Origin: Opisthocomus hoazin
Lineage: Eukaryota; Chordata; Aves; Opisthocomiformes; Opisthocomidae
Assembly: GCF_030867145.1 (NCBI RefSeq)
Contig: NC_134428.1
Coordinates: 20,315,537 to 20,379,536 of the forward strand
DNA: 64,000 bases
Reading direction: 5' to 3'
Below the pieces are notes generated by a model. That model worked only from the letters and a program-made list of their open reading frames with translations, had not been told where the DNA came from and did no database searches. Both the position numbers and the translations under genes were made by a program. Shown one piece after another: positions 43,401-58,400 of this stretch. Positions within the stretch are counted from its first letter, which is position 1, and each line of letters starts with the position of its first letter.

Positions 43401-46400
43401 CAACCTTGCACATGCGTGACCCAGAGCATGCATCATGCAGGACCTAATCCAGCTCAACAGAACTACCCTTGGTGTCCCACTTGGTCCGCTGGCTGCTGGT
43501 TTGACGTCCTTGAGCTACCGGGATGGCAGGGCCTTGTAGTCTTTTAATTTAGTCTTGTCTCAGCAAATGGCTGAGATACTAAAAACCAAATTTTGGAGAG
43601 AAGGGAGATGAAAATCCAGAGGAAATTGCTGGCTTCCTGTGGTGCTGACTCTGAGCTGTTTGATATTCTCTCTTTTTTAAGGTTTGCTTGTTTTAAAGCG
43701 ACATTAATTGGGAAGATGCTGGAGTGTCAAATAGAAACCACTCCCTGAATAACCTCGCTAATGAGCATGTTATTAAAGCAGGGTTAGGAGCTCCCTAGAG
43801 GGCTCTCGCTGGATAGGATTAAATTAAAAAAAAAATCATCTAAACTAGAAAGAAAATCTCTGTTAGTCTGCAGTGATGAATATAGAAAAGTCCAATGAAA
43901 AATGTCTTTGAAATGTTTAAGCGTATGTCTTCCTATCTGCAACTAGTCTTCTCCATCCCTCAGGGCTCGCTCAGGCAGGGAAGAAGGGTTTAACAAAGCA
44001 GAGGGTGGAGAAGTTGCAGCTCAGAGCCTGGCAAGCCCACCCTCCTGGTGATCACATCTCCGTGCTCCCAGCACCTGCCCATGTAGGTTCAGCAAGGGCA
44101 GTCCCTTTGTGCCACCAGGATGGAGACTGTTGCTGCCCAAGCAATGTGGCTTGTAGCAGGCGAGACCCAGTGGAGATGGGGCTGCTGAGACCTTGTGTCA
44201 GGAGACAAGAGAGTGCCTGTGATCTCTGCAAAGTGGAGCTTTAATCAAAAAGGTTTGCACTGACTCCATTGCTGGGTTTTTCTGATAAAGCTCTGCGGTG
44301 CTCCAACCACCTCGATCCTTTTAGGTGGCGGCATCTCTGGCTCCCCGTTCATCTACTTCTCCCGTAGGTCTGGCAGCATCTGCGAGAGCAAAGAGACAGT
44401 GCTGGTCCTGGGGCAGATGGGGCCGTGGGGTGGGGTCACACATCCACCCTCCCCTGATGGCAGCATGGGGATGCCCGTCCCCACCCCATCTCCACGTTCA
44501 GGCAGCCACAAGCACTGGTCACTGGGACAGCTTTGGGGAGGGATGGAGAAGGAGAGGCTTCATGGTCCCCAGTCCCTGCCCTCTTGCTGGAGAGGATGTG
44601 GGAGGATTTAGGGCAGGAAAGCTGTTCTCGTGCCATCTGAAGACAGGCATGAAATGCTCTAGCAAAGCTTCCCTGCAGGCAGTGAAGACTTCCAGAGCAA
44701 TTCAGGCTTTTTTTGCAGCTTGCCCTTGCTTCCCATGGATGGTGGGCAGGTCAGCCCTGCCCCAGCCACGGTGGGGGCTGGCTGGGGGACTGGTTTACTG
44801 CACCTGCAGCCGAGGAGCTTAATAGCTTAAGGGCATTCTTTGCTTGCATTACTGTGGAGCGTATTTTCAGGGGAGCCTTGGCTGCCGCAGCTGTTCCTGC
44901 CCAGATATTTGGGCTTTGCAGGCACAAGCATCTCTTCGGAGAGGATTTTGTCCGTGTGCAGGAGGAGGTGTATTGCCTGCCTTTGCAAAGCACCATCTGA
45001 CAGCCTGATGCAAAACATGCCAGCACCAAGCTGTGACTCTAAACAAAGAGAGGGAAAACACTGTATTTTTATTTTCTCTGCTGCTGCAGTGAGTTGGGAT
45101 TTTTTTTCACTTTCTTCGTGTTTTTTCATTGCTTTTTCTTTGCCTGAGACAGGTATTTGGATTCTCTGTGCTCCCCAAACTCTTCCCCAGGCTGTCTCCA
45201 GCAATCAGACAGAGTGACAGCTCTGAAACTCTCCAAGTTAACAAGTTCAAGTGCTGATGATTAACAAGATTCACAAAGTTGATTGGAAAAAAATAGGGAT
45301 ATAAATAAATATTCCTGGAGATATTCCACCCCCTGTAGTCATGAACTTTGAATAATTGGAGGGAATTATGCTGAGTACTAATCAAAAGGTTTTTTATTTT
45401 TTTTTAATTTGCTAATTACTGCTGGGTTTCATCAGTGTCAGACTCTAATCATCTCAAGACATGTTAATTGACCCTTGGGAGTTGTTTATCTGATGCTGAA
45501 AGTTTTAGATGGGGTCATACAAAGAAATGCAATCACTGAGGTTACTTCTTGCCTGCCACTCAGCTGAAAGGAAGAGTTAAGGAGACTTTGGGCCACGAGG
45601 ACATATGTGCTGCCCTTCCCATCAGATGTGCTCCAGAACTTCACCTTGTGGATACCACGACTTCCTCCATCCATTGGGGACCTTTTGTTTCTGTCGCTTG
45701 CACTTCAGTATCCTCTTTGCAGGCCTCCTTTTTCTTACACACAAAGTTACTAACTTTGGTGATCCACATCCAGTGAGTGCTGATAGTGACATCCCTCTAG
45801 GATGTGGCAATGCTGCTCTTTTCCATGATAAAATCTGCTGGGATGGGTTTGTGGCACTCTAGGAGTGAGCTGAATGTCCTGCTGTGGAGTGCAAGCATCG
45901 TTGTGAAAGGGTGTGTGCAAAGAGGAAGGTTTCTGGATGTTTCCTAAGCAAATTCGGATTCAAACCTTTAAATCCAGACATCTCTTCCACCTCCTGAGAA
46001 GGCGGTGAACAGCAGGAGGTGGGAATGGAGCGTCACACTGTGCCAGGCCATCGCTGGGACCACAGATGGCTTTGGTCTATCTCTGAGAGTGTCTGTGGGG
46101 TCCCCTCCTCCCCACGGAGACAGGGCTGCCAAGATGCACACTTCAGAGCTGGGTCACCTTTGCAAGACGTGTATGCAGACCAACCTCTTCCCCAGGCTGT
46201 GTCATCTTTTTCCATTATTACCTCAAAATTCACTTCCCGGGCAGTTTCACAGCCTGGCTGCCTCACCTGTCTCATGTCCTGTTAATTAATCCAGAGGAGG
46301 TGGGAATTAGTGGGATAAAAGGTGGGACAGCGTAAAGCAGGGAAGCCCTGAGCAAAGGGCTGACAGTTCACCAAATTTCTCAAGGACAGGTTTCAGGAAT

Positions 46401-49400
46401 GGCAATGTTTTCAGCATATAATATTTTAACTAATGACCTTGGTATAAAACTTTGTTTGATGCTAATGAAATTGTCTGGGGATGCAATGCAGGGAAGTATC
46501 CTCAGTACAGAAGCACATAATGTCGTACCAGAAGACCTGGGTGATCTCAACAGGAGTAGAAGAGAAGAGATAAGAGTGCCAGCAGTGCAAGGTTGCACAC
46601 GTAAGGGCAGATGCTGAGGACTTCTCCTACCAGCTGAGAAGTGAGCACCAGGTCAGGAAAAATGCCCGAGTCACCTGCTTAATGATGGGTGACTACTACT
46701 GCAGAGATGCAACCCAGCCCCGGGATGGGTCTGTCATGTCCATCGTGGTGTCCCAGCAAGAAGTGGATGTAAGTCAAAGCAGGAGGCAGAGGAGCATTCC
46801 CAGGTGGTATGTTACCCCCATGCCATGGATGGGCACCCCCAGGCTCGCTAAGAGGGCTGGAGCCACCACATGCGTACCTCCAAGAGCATGGTGTGATGGG
46901 GCAGTGGTCGGCTGCCAGAAATACTCAGAGAAATGCTCTGTCAGTACTCTGTTGATAAAGTCGCAGCATGGATGTGAGGGTGTTACCTTGAAGGGCTTAA
47001 TAATGATCTGGTTCTTTAGCATTCATCTGGGGAAAGAGCAGAGCTGGTACAAAGCACCTCTGATGGCTCTGGCTGCATCTGTGCTGTGCATATCTGTGGG
47101 AGGAGGAGCTCTTAGGCAGAATCACACTTCTGGAAGAAAAGAAATGGTGTTTCTGATTTACAAAGGCTTGCAGGGCACGGTGGGAGGTTGAAGAGCAGAG
47201 CTAAGGAGACTTGTGAGAGCTGGTAGCTGGATTTCCTCCAAATAAGTCTTTAAAATGCATCGTTGTGAAGGACAGGGATTTACTCCACGCCTGGTGGGAG
47301 CACAGGGCAGCCTGCCTCTGCCCCGTGCTGCTGTGCCCAGCCACAAATGGTACCCAGGTGGGTTTGGAGACATGAGGAGGCTGGAGGGGAGACCACAACA
47401 TCTCCCAGGGCCTCCTGGTACCAGCCCAGACCCTTGTGGTGCAGCAGCAGCCCCAAGGCCGAGCTCTGCACATCCGCTGGAGCCGCAACTTCCTGGTGAC
47501 AGTGATGGAAGGACCCATGTTCCCATTCCTGACTGATAATATTTCACCACCTCTTTTGTACCCATTTTCATTTTGATTCCAGGATAATTTGTATTGCTTT
47601 ATGAAATGTGGCCTTTCTTTCATGGCAGAAAAACACAAGCCCAACTGCAATGTCTAGGTGTTATTGACTTAAGGCACATATATGCGTGTGTTTTTATTTG
47701 ATCATCTTCATTATTCTAATTTTCCCCTGCCTATCTTCTTTTTCCTCTTTATTGCATTGCTGGCTGTTGGAGGCCCTTGGAATAGAAATAAATTTTCTAG
47801 GTAATATTTCTTAATAAAAAACATCATTTATTATTGTTTGTCTCTACCAGTAAAGGCCAAGGTCCTTCTCTCATTTCTTATAAGCTTAGTTTAACATATT
47901 TGCTGACAAGGCTGGGATAGATACCTGAATACGACGGCACTTGTGCCCCTATCCTGGCTGTACCTCACTGTAGGTGTGCTAACAGAGGTCAGGTCTCAGC
48001 CACCGACAGCGTGTCACGTGTGGAGACATGGCAAGTCCTTGCTGCCACAGCAAGACACCAAGTGTGGAAGAGATTCTTTCAGGCGGCTGCATTTACCCCG
48101 CAGCGGTGAGGGGTGAGGGGCTCCCAAGAGCAGTGCTTGATCCTGCACCTCTTGGTGTCATCAAGTCAAGCTGCCTCTTGTTTAGTCTCAGCTCAGATCC
48201 TTCCCCTCCTGTTCGCTTCAACGGTTCATCTGAAAGTAGAGGCAGAGATGTCTCCGGAAGACACCTGAGCTGTTGTTTACTGTATCGCCGTTTCAAGGAA
48301 AAGCTTTTTCTGTAAAATACACAAAAATAACTAATGACATTAATATAAACATATACTTTAACTACTGTTTAAAGCTGTCACTGGGTTAAGAAAAAAATAC
48401 CCGTGCTGCATCCCAAATGCATGGTAATTATGTGGCGAATCTCTTTATTACAGGGTGTCAATCAGGCAATGATGTAGCTGCGAGTGAAATCACTTTGCGT
48501 CTCCACCAATATTCCCAGCACGGAGCTGCAGGCTCTCGCCTCTCCACAATGCTCTTGAGGTCTGTGTGCCTGCGCCCAGTGCATCTGATTAGGAAGTGGC
48601 CTTGGGAAGGAGAATTGGGCGCAGCATCTGCGCTTGGTTTTTAGGGAAGGAAATGGTTCTGCACAGTATCTGTCCATCTTCTTGTATCAAAGGAAAACAC
48701 ACACAATTACTTGTCCTAATTATGTGCAGCGGCAGGTGATGCTCACCGGCGACTGCACTGCAGCCCTCCAGCCTGGATGTCCAGGTGGTTCAGGCAGAAG
48801 CTGGTCCTGCCTTTGCTAGTCCTGGCAAGCGCGGAGCCATGCACACAGCCACCCTCACCCACAGCCCTGGGCTTCCGCCCGAGCGAGGCGTTGGCGGTGC
48901 TCCCGGGAAGGTCTGCCTGCCCCACCGGAGCGCTACCTGCCCGTGCGTGCACATGGGACTTCTGGGACCATCTCCTGCTGTCCCTCGGGCTGCGACCGAG
49001 GTGTGGTAGCAGGCACGGTCTGTCCTCACGGGCATGCAGGGGATGGTGGCACGGCACTGGAGCACTGCCAGACCTTGGGTGCAGCCATCTGGCAGCAGCG
49101 GTGGCACGAGGAGCTGTCTGAAGGCTCCCGGCATCCAATGCAAGGGCCAGGGGGGAGGTCAGGGCAGCCCAGGTTAATTCTGCAGAGTCAGGGTCTCTGG
49201 AACTGGGTAGAGTGGATTATTTGGGGTTTGGCCTGGAGGCTGCAGGGTTTGGGCCCCTCCATCAGTCATTTTGGGAGAAAGCTGCTCAGTTTTGTGTCTA
49301 AACACAGTAGCAAGCTTCTGCTTTTCGTCAGAGATCTGTAACCCCATCAATCCTCAATTTTCTGGGCTGGGAGCTGGAGAACAGATGCCAACACCTGACC

Positions 49401-52400
49401 CTCTCTGAGTCAATGGGAGGGTGAGAAACACAGGCATTTCCCCACCTGGCAAAGGGCTTTTGCTTCCTTTTCTCCTGGTGCCACTGCTATCAGCTGCTTG
49501 GATCTTGTCTGCAGCTTTTGCAGGGAGAGAAGTCCTTGGGGAGAGACATCACATGTGTCCTCTGGGGCTACACGGCAGCGGGGACTGTGTGGCTGCAACG
49601 AATCCCTCCCTTTCCTACTGTTCCTGGCCATTGCTCACCGAGGGTAAGGCTTCCCTTTGCTTTGACTCTCCTAGTCTCACTCCTCTCCTCCTGCTCCCCT
49701 GGCCCTCCACCTTTCATCTCCTTCTCCCTCTAACACCACCTTCCTTGCATCCATGCTCTCATATTGGTGGGTCAGGCAGTTTTTGGAGCAGAGGTTACAG
49801 AAATTACCCCAGGTTTTGCTCTGTGTGTGTCTTTTCACAAGGAGGGCTGGAGAAACGCATTTCCACGTGTTCTTGCGTGAGGACCAGGGACGGTGACTCA
49901 GGCCCGGCAGCTGGGATGAACACAGGCTGTGTTCTCTGAGGGGAATGTGTGTGCCGTGTGGAGCAGCGAGCAATGAGTTGGGCTTGGGGCTGGAGCTGTT
50001 GCTTTTCCTGGGAGACTCTTATCCAAACCTGGCCAAGGTCAGAGTTTTCTCTGTCATCCCACCAAGCTAGATAGATAGAGCAGACATTCTTGTACACACA
50101 TCTTTTGGGTAGGGCCATAAACCCCACAACCTTACTGGTTTGCCAGGGTCTGAGGAACCAAGGATGTGGTTTGCTTGGTCCGAATTCCCCCTTTCCCCTG
50201 CCTCTGCGTGGGGTGGTGGCTGCTCTGCTGCTGCTTCCCAACAGGGCCCGTGTTTCAGCAGCTCTTGGAGGACACGATAGCAAATCACTTTGGGAGCTGT
50301 TTGTGATAAAAAGTGCAATACAAACAGATAATATCATCATACTCTACTATTAACAGGCTTAAATCCCAAGGATGGGGAGAAGCTCCTGTGGAGAGCAGAG
50401 CTATCTCTCAAACACTGCTGCTGCAATTTAAAAGCACTCCCTAGCCTGGCAAGGCTAATTTCACATCTCTTTTTCTCCAGGGAATATATCTGGGTTTCTC
50501 CCTGCTTGAGGCTGGAGCCCTCCATGCTGATTAGATTCAGCCGGGGGTTTTGGTTATCGGTCTCCATGAGTCCCAATGGAGCATGACGGAGGTGCTCAGC
50601 TGGGATGCGTCCCACACACCGACCTGCCTGCATGTCCCCTTGGTGAGGACACACCCTGGGGAGGTAACTTGGCTCCTTCCGTTGGACCCCACTCGGCTCC
50701 TGGCACGAGGTGCCTTCACAGGCACATCCCCCTCCCCGGGGGAAAGTAGCTCCGGGTTCCCACTATCCCACCCAGGATTAATCCTGGGCCGTGGCTAAGG
50801 GTCACTTTATGAGAAGGACACGTTGGATGGTTGCAACAACCCCACAGCGGCCAAATCAGCTATGAGGCAGGCAAGACATGCTTGCCGAGCGGTGTCCCCA
50901 CCAATGTGCCACCCCTGGGGAGGCTGCCTGCTGTCTGGCTCGTCCTTCTTCCTGCCCCAATTCCCCGCCTCCCTCTGCCCTCCCTTGCCTGTGGGATTTT
51001 GTCCCGAGCTGTCGGGGTCCAAACTTGAATTGGCAATGCTACTTGGTCTATGCCTTGCTGACCTGCCTCCCCATCTCCTCTCCCATCCTTTTGCGGAACT
51101 CTTCAGCCACCTTCTGATGGGGTGATTTAAGCCTTCTCCTTGCAATGCTATGGATGAGGTCTCCCCTAACGCCCGCAGCAGCACCGGGGAGGGATAGCTC
51201 GTGGGAACGCAGGGCTGCACCTCTCGGAGCGAGCACTGAGGACAACGGGGCAATCATTGCCTGTTTATATTCATTGCAGCCACTACAGTCCTTGGCTGGT
51301 CCATATGGGAGAGTCTCATGGGTGAGGCAGGAGAGTCAGTAAAATTAAAACAGAAAAGCATGAAAGGCAAAAATCCTTCTCCTAATTAGGCCAAATGTCC
51401 CACCCTTTCAGTTTGCATGGAGGGATGGAAATTGCTTTCTCAAATTATTTCTCTTGCCTGGAAAGGAGGCATTTATATCCAGATGTTGCTGGTGTGGACA
51501 GTGTCTCAACTGGGCTTTTTCATTTTGGTGGCCCTTCTGGAAGAGCCACATTTTTACATATCAGGTTTGGTTTCTGCTTTGAACAGTGACTCACTGAGCC
51601 TTAACTGGGTGCTCCCTGGCGCTGCTCATGGAGGCAGCGGGGATGCCGGGGGTGGAGAGCGGGTGCAGGGATGTCCTCGGCAGGAGGAATAAGGGTAGTA
51701 AATATTGAGGAGCTGTGCCACAGCTACAGCTCTGTAGTGCCTTCAGGAGAGCATCTTCAGTCCCCACCACTCACTCTCACACCAACACTAGCTCAATGCA
51801 CGACTGGGCCCCAGTTCAGACACCACTTAGTTGTGGCTGGTTTTAAGTCACTGTGTTTCCCTTCATCATTTCTTTTACAGTGGGGGCTTTTCCCCCACTT
51901 GGCATCATTTCCCTGCTCATCTCCGGCTCAGACAAGGCAGGAAACGTATTTTCCAAGTATTAATTAAAATGTCTTTGCAGCAGAACATCTGCATGGAGAG
52001 CGATAGATCACCGAAGTGTGTGTGTGTGTGTGCAAGTGTGCGTTGCAGGCTTCCAGATAACGCATTGCTTTGCATAATTTATTCCAGCCAGCACAGCAAT
52101 AATTTTCATAGCCTGTGATCTTCAAGTATGCGATTATCAGTCTATGACCCGGCTCCACATGGCCCAAACGTTAGATTATTGACAGATAAACCTATAGGAG
52201 ATGCAGGACATTTGGATCTCCATCACCTCTGGACGAATGGATTGTATGGGATGAGATCAAGCGCTCTCTTTTGTTATATCCTACTGTGTTGAAGTGATGG
52301 GTCTTCTCAGGTATTCATCACTGTCAGCTGTCTGGGGAGAGAATGGTCTTTGCCAATGATGTTATTCCATCTCCTGATTGTTCAGCTCATATCGGTTTAG

Positions 52401-55400
52401 CTTGAAAGATAATAAGGTAAGAAACAGAGACTTCCCAGTCAATAAAAGGAAACCTCAGAGGCTTTTTCCGTCTTGCGTCTGTCATACTTTGTTGATATTG
52501 TAGCTGCAGAGCATTTGACAGCTGGTTGTAAAACTCTTATTTACTCCTTTGAGAGAATTAAATGAAGAACATTTAATTTATCCCAAGGAGATTTCCCCAA
52601 GTGACCCATAGAACAGGTCCCTTTCTGGCAGCTGGACCAAAACTGGAGGAATTTGGAGCAATCTTCACCTAGGGGAGAAAAAAAATGTGATTTCATTACC
52701 TCTTCCCTTTCTCCTTTCATCATCAAACAAATTCTGTGTTTTCCAGCTTGGGTCCTCCCTCCCCTGAGGACCACAAAACACGGCTGGCATCTGTGGGGTC
52801 AGCCTGGCCCTGCTGGTGACAACCAGCATCTCTGAAAGGAGATCTTGATGCAGGATTGCACAGGGGTCCTTCCATCTCCGGGCACTGGTGCAACTGGGAA
52901 TGGCAACTGGGAGCATTTCTCCTGCAATGGGCACATGGTGCTCCTGCCTTGAGGTGGGTGGACACAGAGGCGGGTGCCTGGCCACATCACTCGCTACATG
53001 CCAGCCCATGTGGCGGGTCAGGGCATTGATGGGCTAATGGTTAACATCATTAACCAGTATCAGGTGAAAGCTCCCTTAACTGTGCCAAGGGCAGGCGGCT
53101 GCCCAAAGCAGCACAATAATTATGTATAGCCCAAGTAATTATTTTTGTCACATCTTCCTGGCAGGAGAAGACCATTTGTGGGATGGGTTTAGCTACCTTC
53201 AGCAATACGCCTATGTCTTATTTATCCAGAACAATACTCTCAGTGTGATTTTTCTGTCTCCTTTTTCCTTTTAACGTCGCTTCCAGCCCACACTGCTTTT
53301 AATTCGGTGAGGTAAATTGAGATTGGGAGGGGAAGAAATCCTCCAAACTCCCATTCTCCGAGCTTTTGCTTTTTGATTCCACTGGGATCTGACAGCATCG
53401 CTGAATAGCAGGTCCTTCCCTTCCCAAGGGGCTTGTGAGTCTCAGCAGAGACAAATGCTATTTTGGATGGCTGTAGTCACTGCACGGCTGGCTCTTGTCG
53501 TGGGATCTGCTTGCAGCTTTGCAGCCTCCCCGGCGGCTCCTTCCTTACCTGGGTACCTCTGAGTCAGCGGCCCTGCATGCTGTGCTATTTTGAACGTCAT
53601 GTCAATAAAAGGGAAATTATCCCAGCGCTGCCTTCGGAGTCCTGGCGCTGCGGGTTCATGTGGATGGAGGAGAGTTGCTCCCCACACTCTTATTTCAAGG
53701 CTGCGCTCAGCCTGCCTGGAGTCACATTAAGAAGATGAAGGACTCGGAGGTCTCTGCTGCCGGGATCCTGGGGAAAAGGAGATGCACTGCGTGACTCATT
53801 CTGAACCCATTTCCAAATCTCTGCCTGAATACGCTCGTGTTCTCCTGGGTCTCTGGTCAGCCTTAAAATAAGAGAGGAAGCTGAGATGGTGTCATTAATC
53901 CCAGATTTGGTGTACTGGATAGCTGGATTCCCACCTGAATTTCCAGTTTGTCAGCTGCTTTCATCCATCTAAAGTTTTTTCTGCTTTTCAGAGCCAATGA
54001 TTTTAAGTGGCAGCAGCTGTGAACTAACCAATCCTGTCTTGTAGTTTCACCTACACATCTCAGCTGTTCTCTCCTTTCTCCCCATCTCCCTTTGGCCCCC
54101 AACACAACTGACCCTTAAACAGCCAGGTGGCCACAACAGGAACCAGTAGCCAGTCTCCATGGTGGCAGTCAGACTATTGCGTTGCCATTTCCCTTTGTTG
54201 TGGACATCCTGAAAATGCAGCTTGAAGGTCCTGGTGAGGTTTTCCTGCCTGGATTTAGCACCCCTCATCTGTTGTATCTGCTGTGGAGTTACACAGCCTT
54301 GAAAGACACACTCTGTTTTGCATGGGGACAGCCTCTGAGACTGTATAATACACGAGTGCTCACTCAAAGGTGTCCTTTCATTTACTGCTTTCACCATCAG
54401 CAATCTATAAAAGTTTAGGGCGCCTTAGGGAATCGCTTGCTTTAACATCTTTGCCTCCGTAATGAGCGGCTGATCCTGGTACGAACAGGCATCTCCGGGC
54501 CCCCTTCTCACCGCATCGGAACATCACCCATTCTCTCTGTCTTGGCTTTCTCCCTCCTCCTTCCTCTTCCTCTGGGTCTACTTGTAAAGTGTTTGCTATA
54601 ACTATTGAAATGGATATAGTGGCAGTTTGGGGAGAAGATGCTGTTTAAAGCTCTTTAATTTAAAGGATGCTAATTCACTCTGCTCCAGCCTCGGGTGAGT
54701 TATCCAGCTATGTGGAAGCCTCCTTTTCTCCGATTGTCAAATGAGAGGATGATTTTCCTTGGTCAATATTTAGAGACTTTGCTGATGCCCGCAGGGCATC
54801 CTGCTGAGGATGGCAGGGGAGCTCGCAGGAGGCAGAGACACTTTGGGGCACCGTCTCCATGGAGCTGGGATGCTGCCATGGATGCTGCAGCCCTGGCCGG
54901 GGGCTCCCTGGGACCACCCCCTTCTTCCCTTGTCTGTCTGGCTTGGGACCACAGCACAGCAGAAGCCTGAGGCGGGGCTGTGTTCGGCAGCCAGGGATCT
55001 GTGTGAAGGCAGCTGCTGGGAATAATAAGAAGGAACTTGGTTACAGATCTGCATCCCACAGCCACTGCTGGCCTGCAGCAGGTTGGGTGCTCCGAAGGCT
55101 GTAGCTAACCCATGTGAAAAATTGGCTGGAGACCTCCCTGCCAACCAGGTGCTGCCTCCAAGACAAGTTGGATAATTAGCTCTTCAAGCCAGGGGAAGCA
55201 GCTCCAGTGAGAAGCTGCAGGGTAATTCCCTGTGTTTAAAAGACATCTCCCCCCGACCCCCACCACCATCCTGAATTATTCCTGCCCTGTGCCCAAGCAC
55301 ACTCTGTTATCTTTCAGGCTGCTCCGTGTGCCCTCGCACAATTGCTCTGCAGTCTCCCCCTGTGCGATATTGCGGGATATTCCACCGTATTAGCAAGTCG

Positions 55401-58400
55401 CACTTGTTTTTACTGCCCAGTGTCTCTCTACGCAATATTTCACTGTCTCGCTGGCTATTATCCTGGCGGCACAAAGTCCCATTGAAATTCACGGTGCAAG
55501 TCGCCCATTTGTTTCCTTTGAGCTTTCCAGGGTTGTTCTATGCAGCTTTATGCATATCATTTTTGCTATGCAAAGTGAGGGTAATGACTTTACCTGCTCT
55601 CTTTCAAAGCACTGAACAAAGCCTGTCCCCATGCTATAGACTGATTTTGGAGTATTTGTTCTAGGGTTTGGGAGGGATGAATCAGAGCTCTTAGGGAATA
55701 TGCAATCTGATGCTCTGTAAATAAAAGAAAGTCACGCTGCATCTACATGTCTCCGAGGCAGGTGTGTGCCAACTTTTCTTGCTGAGGATCAGCTTCAGGG
55801 ATGGCTTTGGCAAAGCCAAGTAGCTTCATCTCAGTGGCAGCCCTGGAATAGCATCGCTTGGTTTGGCCAGTGCCACCAACAAGCCTTGCACAAGCTCTGC
55901 CTTTTGAGGAACAGATGAGGTCCCTCGTGTGTGACAAGGTGAGACTCCTTGAGTGAAGCGTCACTGGAGATGTCCTCAGGTGGACACCAGGAGCATAGGT
56001 GAACTGAAGGCACAGCAACAAAGGACAAGTTTTGCGGTGAAGACCTTCAGATTCAGGCTGACTTGCCTCCATCACCACCCCAAAGGAGCCTAAACCTTGG
56101 GTACCAGCATCATGCCTTTAATGTCTTAAACGAGGTCCCCAAATCAGTGGCCACTTGTAAAAACAGGGGTCATAGTGTCTGTGCTTGGGCCTGTGCAGTG
56201 CCAAGAAGGGCAGAGACAAATCTTTTCTCTCCATCCACTGGTGTTTGGAGGTAGCTAAGCACTCAGGGTGGATTTTGGACATTGCCCTGGGACACATGGT
56301 TTGAAATGTGTGTTTTGTTGGGCCATGACCCAAACTGCAACTTGAAAATTTGATGGCAGACTCCTTGGTGTGAAAACATCTGCAAGGCGAGAGTTATTCA
56401 CCAAAGAAACTTCTGAATAACACTGAACCAGTGCACTGGAGAATTTCTCATTCTCTTCATGGACAATGCGTGTATGAAAGGGGAGGAAAAAAAATCTTTA
56501 AAGAAATTACTCATTGTGAATTATTCACTCTGTTTACTGGCTTGGAGGTCCTCAGGAGGAAGATGCTATGTAATCTGCACTGCAATAGCATGTCAGGGTA
56601 TCTAGAGGGGCCAAAAGAAACCACCAACAGTGGGATGAGTCCCCTGGGGCCTTTGTGAAGGACACCCAACCTTTGCTGCACTGAATCCAAAGTCATAGTC
56701 GTAGGGTCCCTTGTGCTCCACAGGGGTGCGAGCACGGTAGGGAGAGAGCAATCAGCATCAAGGAGGAGGAATAGGCCCAAATCAAGCCCATTTTCAAACT
56801 TTGGTGGTCAATACAAGCAGCACGTGGTGTGGGGAAGTGCCTCTTTTTTGAGAGGTGGTTGAGCGGTTGAGTGTCTGCATGACAACTCCACCGTCCTCCC
56901 GGACATCACCTTAGCTGCCAGGCCCAGCAAGTAAAGTTAGATCTAGAGATCAAACCAGTCCTGGATATTTCCACCAGCTCCGGGTGGGAGGCCCGAAGCA
57001 GATTCAATGATGCACTTCATGATGAACAACCACTCCGCACCAGGGCCGTGGGCTGGCAGAATTCCCTCGTCCCCACCGCTGATACCTTTTGCTGACGTAA
57101 AATTGACTTCTCCAGAGTTTCAAAGACAAAAATGAAAATCAGAACGAATGGGAATCTATAAAAACACATTGAAGCTGCCAAGTCTACAGCAGATATGATT
57201 TGCAATGGATGAGGTATTTAGCACTCTGAAAAACTGGGGTAATGATGTGCAGTAATATTTGTCGTCACCGAGGCTGAGTGTGTTAAACAAAAATGTTCTG
57301 AAATGCCGCTTCTGCCTGAGCCCGGTAACTCTTTCCCAGATGTAAATATCGCAGTTGTTTTCCAAGTATTCTTTGAATATCGTGAGGTCTTAGTCCACTT
57401 ACAGCACTAACAGCCCGTAAAATGTCATTTTTTGTTTTCTAATTAGTCTGATGATTTTTAGATAGGATTTGACAACAGTGAAGAAGCATCTCAGGCTGCA
57501 AAAAAAATATCCCTCGGACGGCGAGTCACCCGCAGCCGGGCTGGTGCGTCGCTGGGGACCGCACGGCAGCATCCCCTCGTACTGCTGGAGGGTGACTTGG
57601 TGGTGGGGCAGCTCTACTCACCCTCTGAGCTGGGGGACACCAGCCGGTCTCGCAGGGACGTGAAGGGGGGAGATCGTACGCTTCCCGCAAGGATTCTTCT
57701 CCCTTTTTGCTGGTGAGAGCTCCCCATCACGGCGTGTTTTGCTCATGCCCGTGGAGCAAAAAGGAGCATAGCCCTCATGGGAGCCCTGGCTGGAGCGAGG
57801 CTTGTTGGACTTTTCACCCTCTGTGCCCGATGCATCGTTGCTGTTATGGGTCTCACGGGGCAGGGGTTCAGACACTTGTGATTTTTAAGACATTTGAAGC
57901 CATTGCTTTTTGGCGAATGGAAATGGTGTAACGGAGTGAAGGACCCCAGATTTCCATCCCTCGCCCCACAGGGGGTCCCATGAAGGCAAGGTGGGGACAT
58001 CTGGCTCTCCCCCAGGCTCTGCACAGAGGCAGCTGTCATGTTGCCACCTTTCCCACCAGACTCCCCTATTTTTGGGAGCTCTCTCCTCTCTCGGAGGACA
58101 CTGGGCTGTCACCATCATCGTGACAGAAACAGAATCCAGAGCTGAGCCCTACTGCTGTGGGCACTGCACGGGGGACAACTCGATCCCTGCCCCAAGCAAG
58201 GCCAGGAGTGACATCGCTCGCCCAAGGTCACACCACATTTCAGAGCCATTGATGGATGTCCTCATCTAACTTAATACGTCCCCGTTCTACATGGCCAAGC
58301 AGAGCACTGCCCAGCTAGGGCTCTGTCCCTTGGCCAGCGTTTCCCTTCCAGGTGATGCTACAAAAGGCAGCAGAAGAGCTTTCGTTCCCGTACCACCTCC

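Noticed and set aside
46570-47191. Open frame containing DYYCRDA, reminiscent of an immunoglobulin V-domain end, followed by a GTAAGT donor
   Set aside because: Only three residues (YYC) match the immunoglobulin signature; there is no paired cysteine/tryptophan framework upstream and no partner exons. A search could reopen this.
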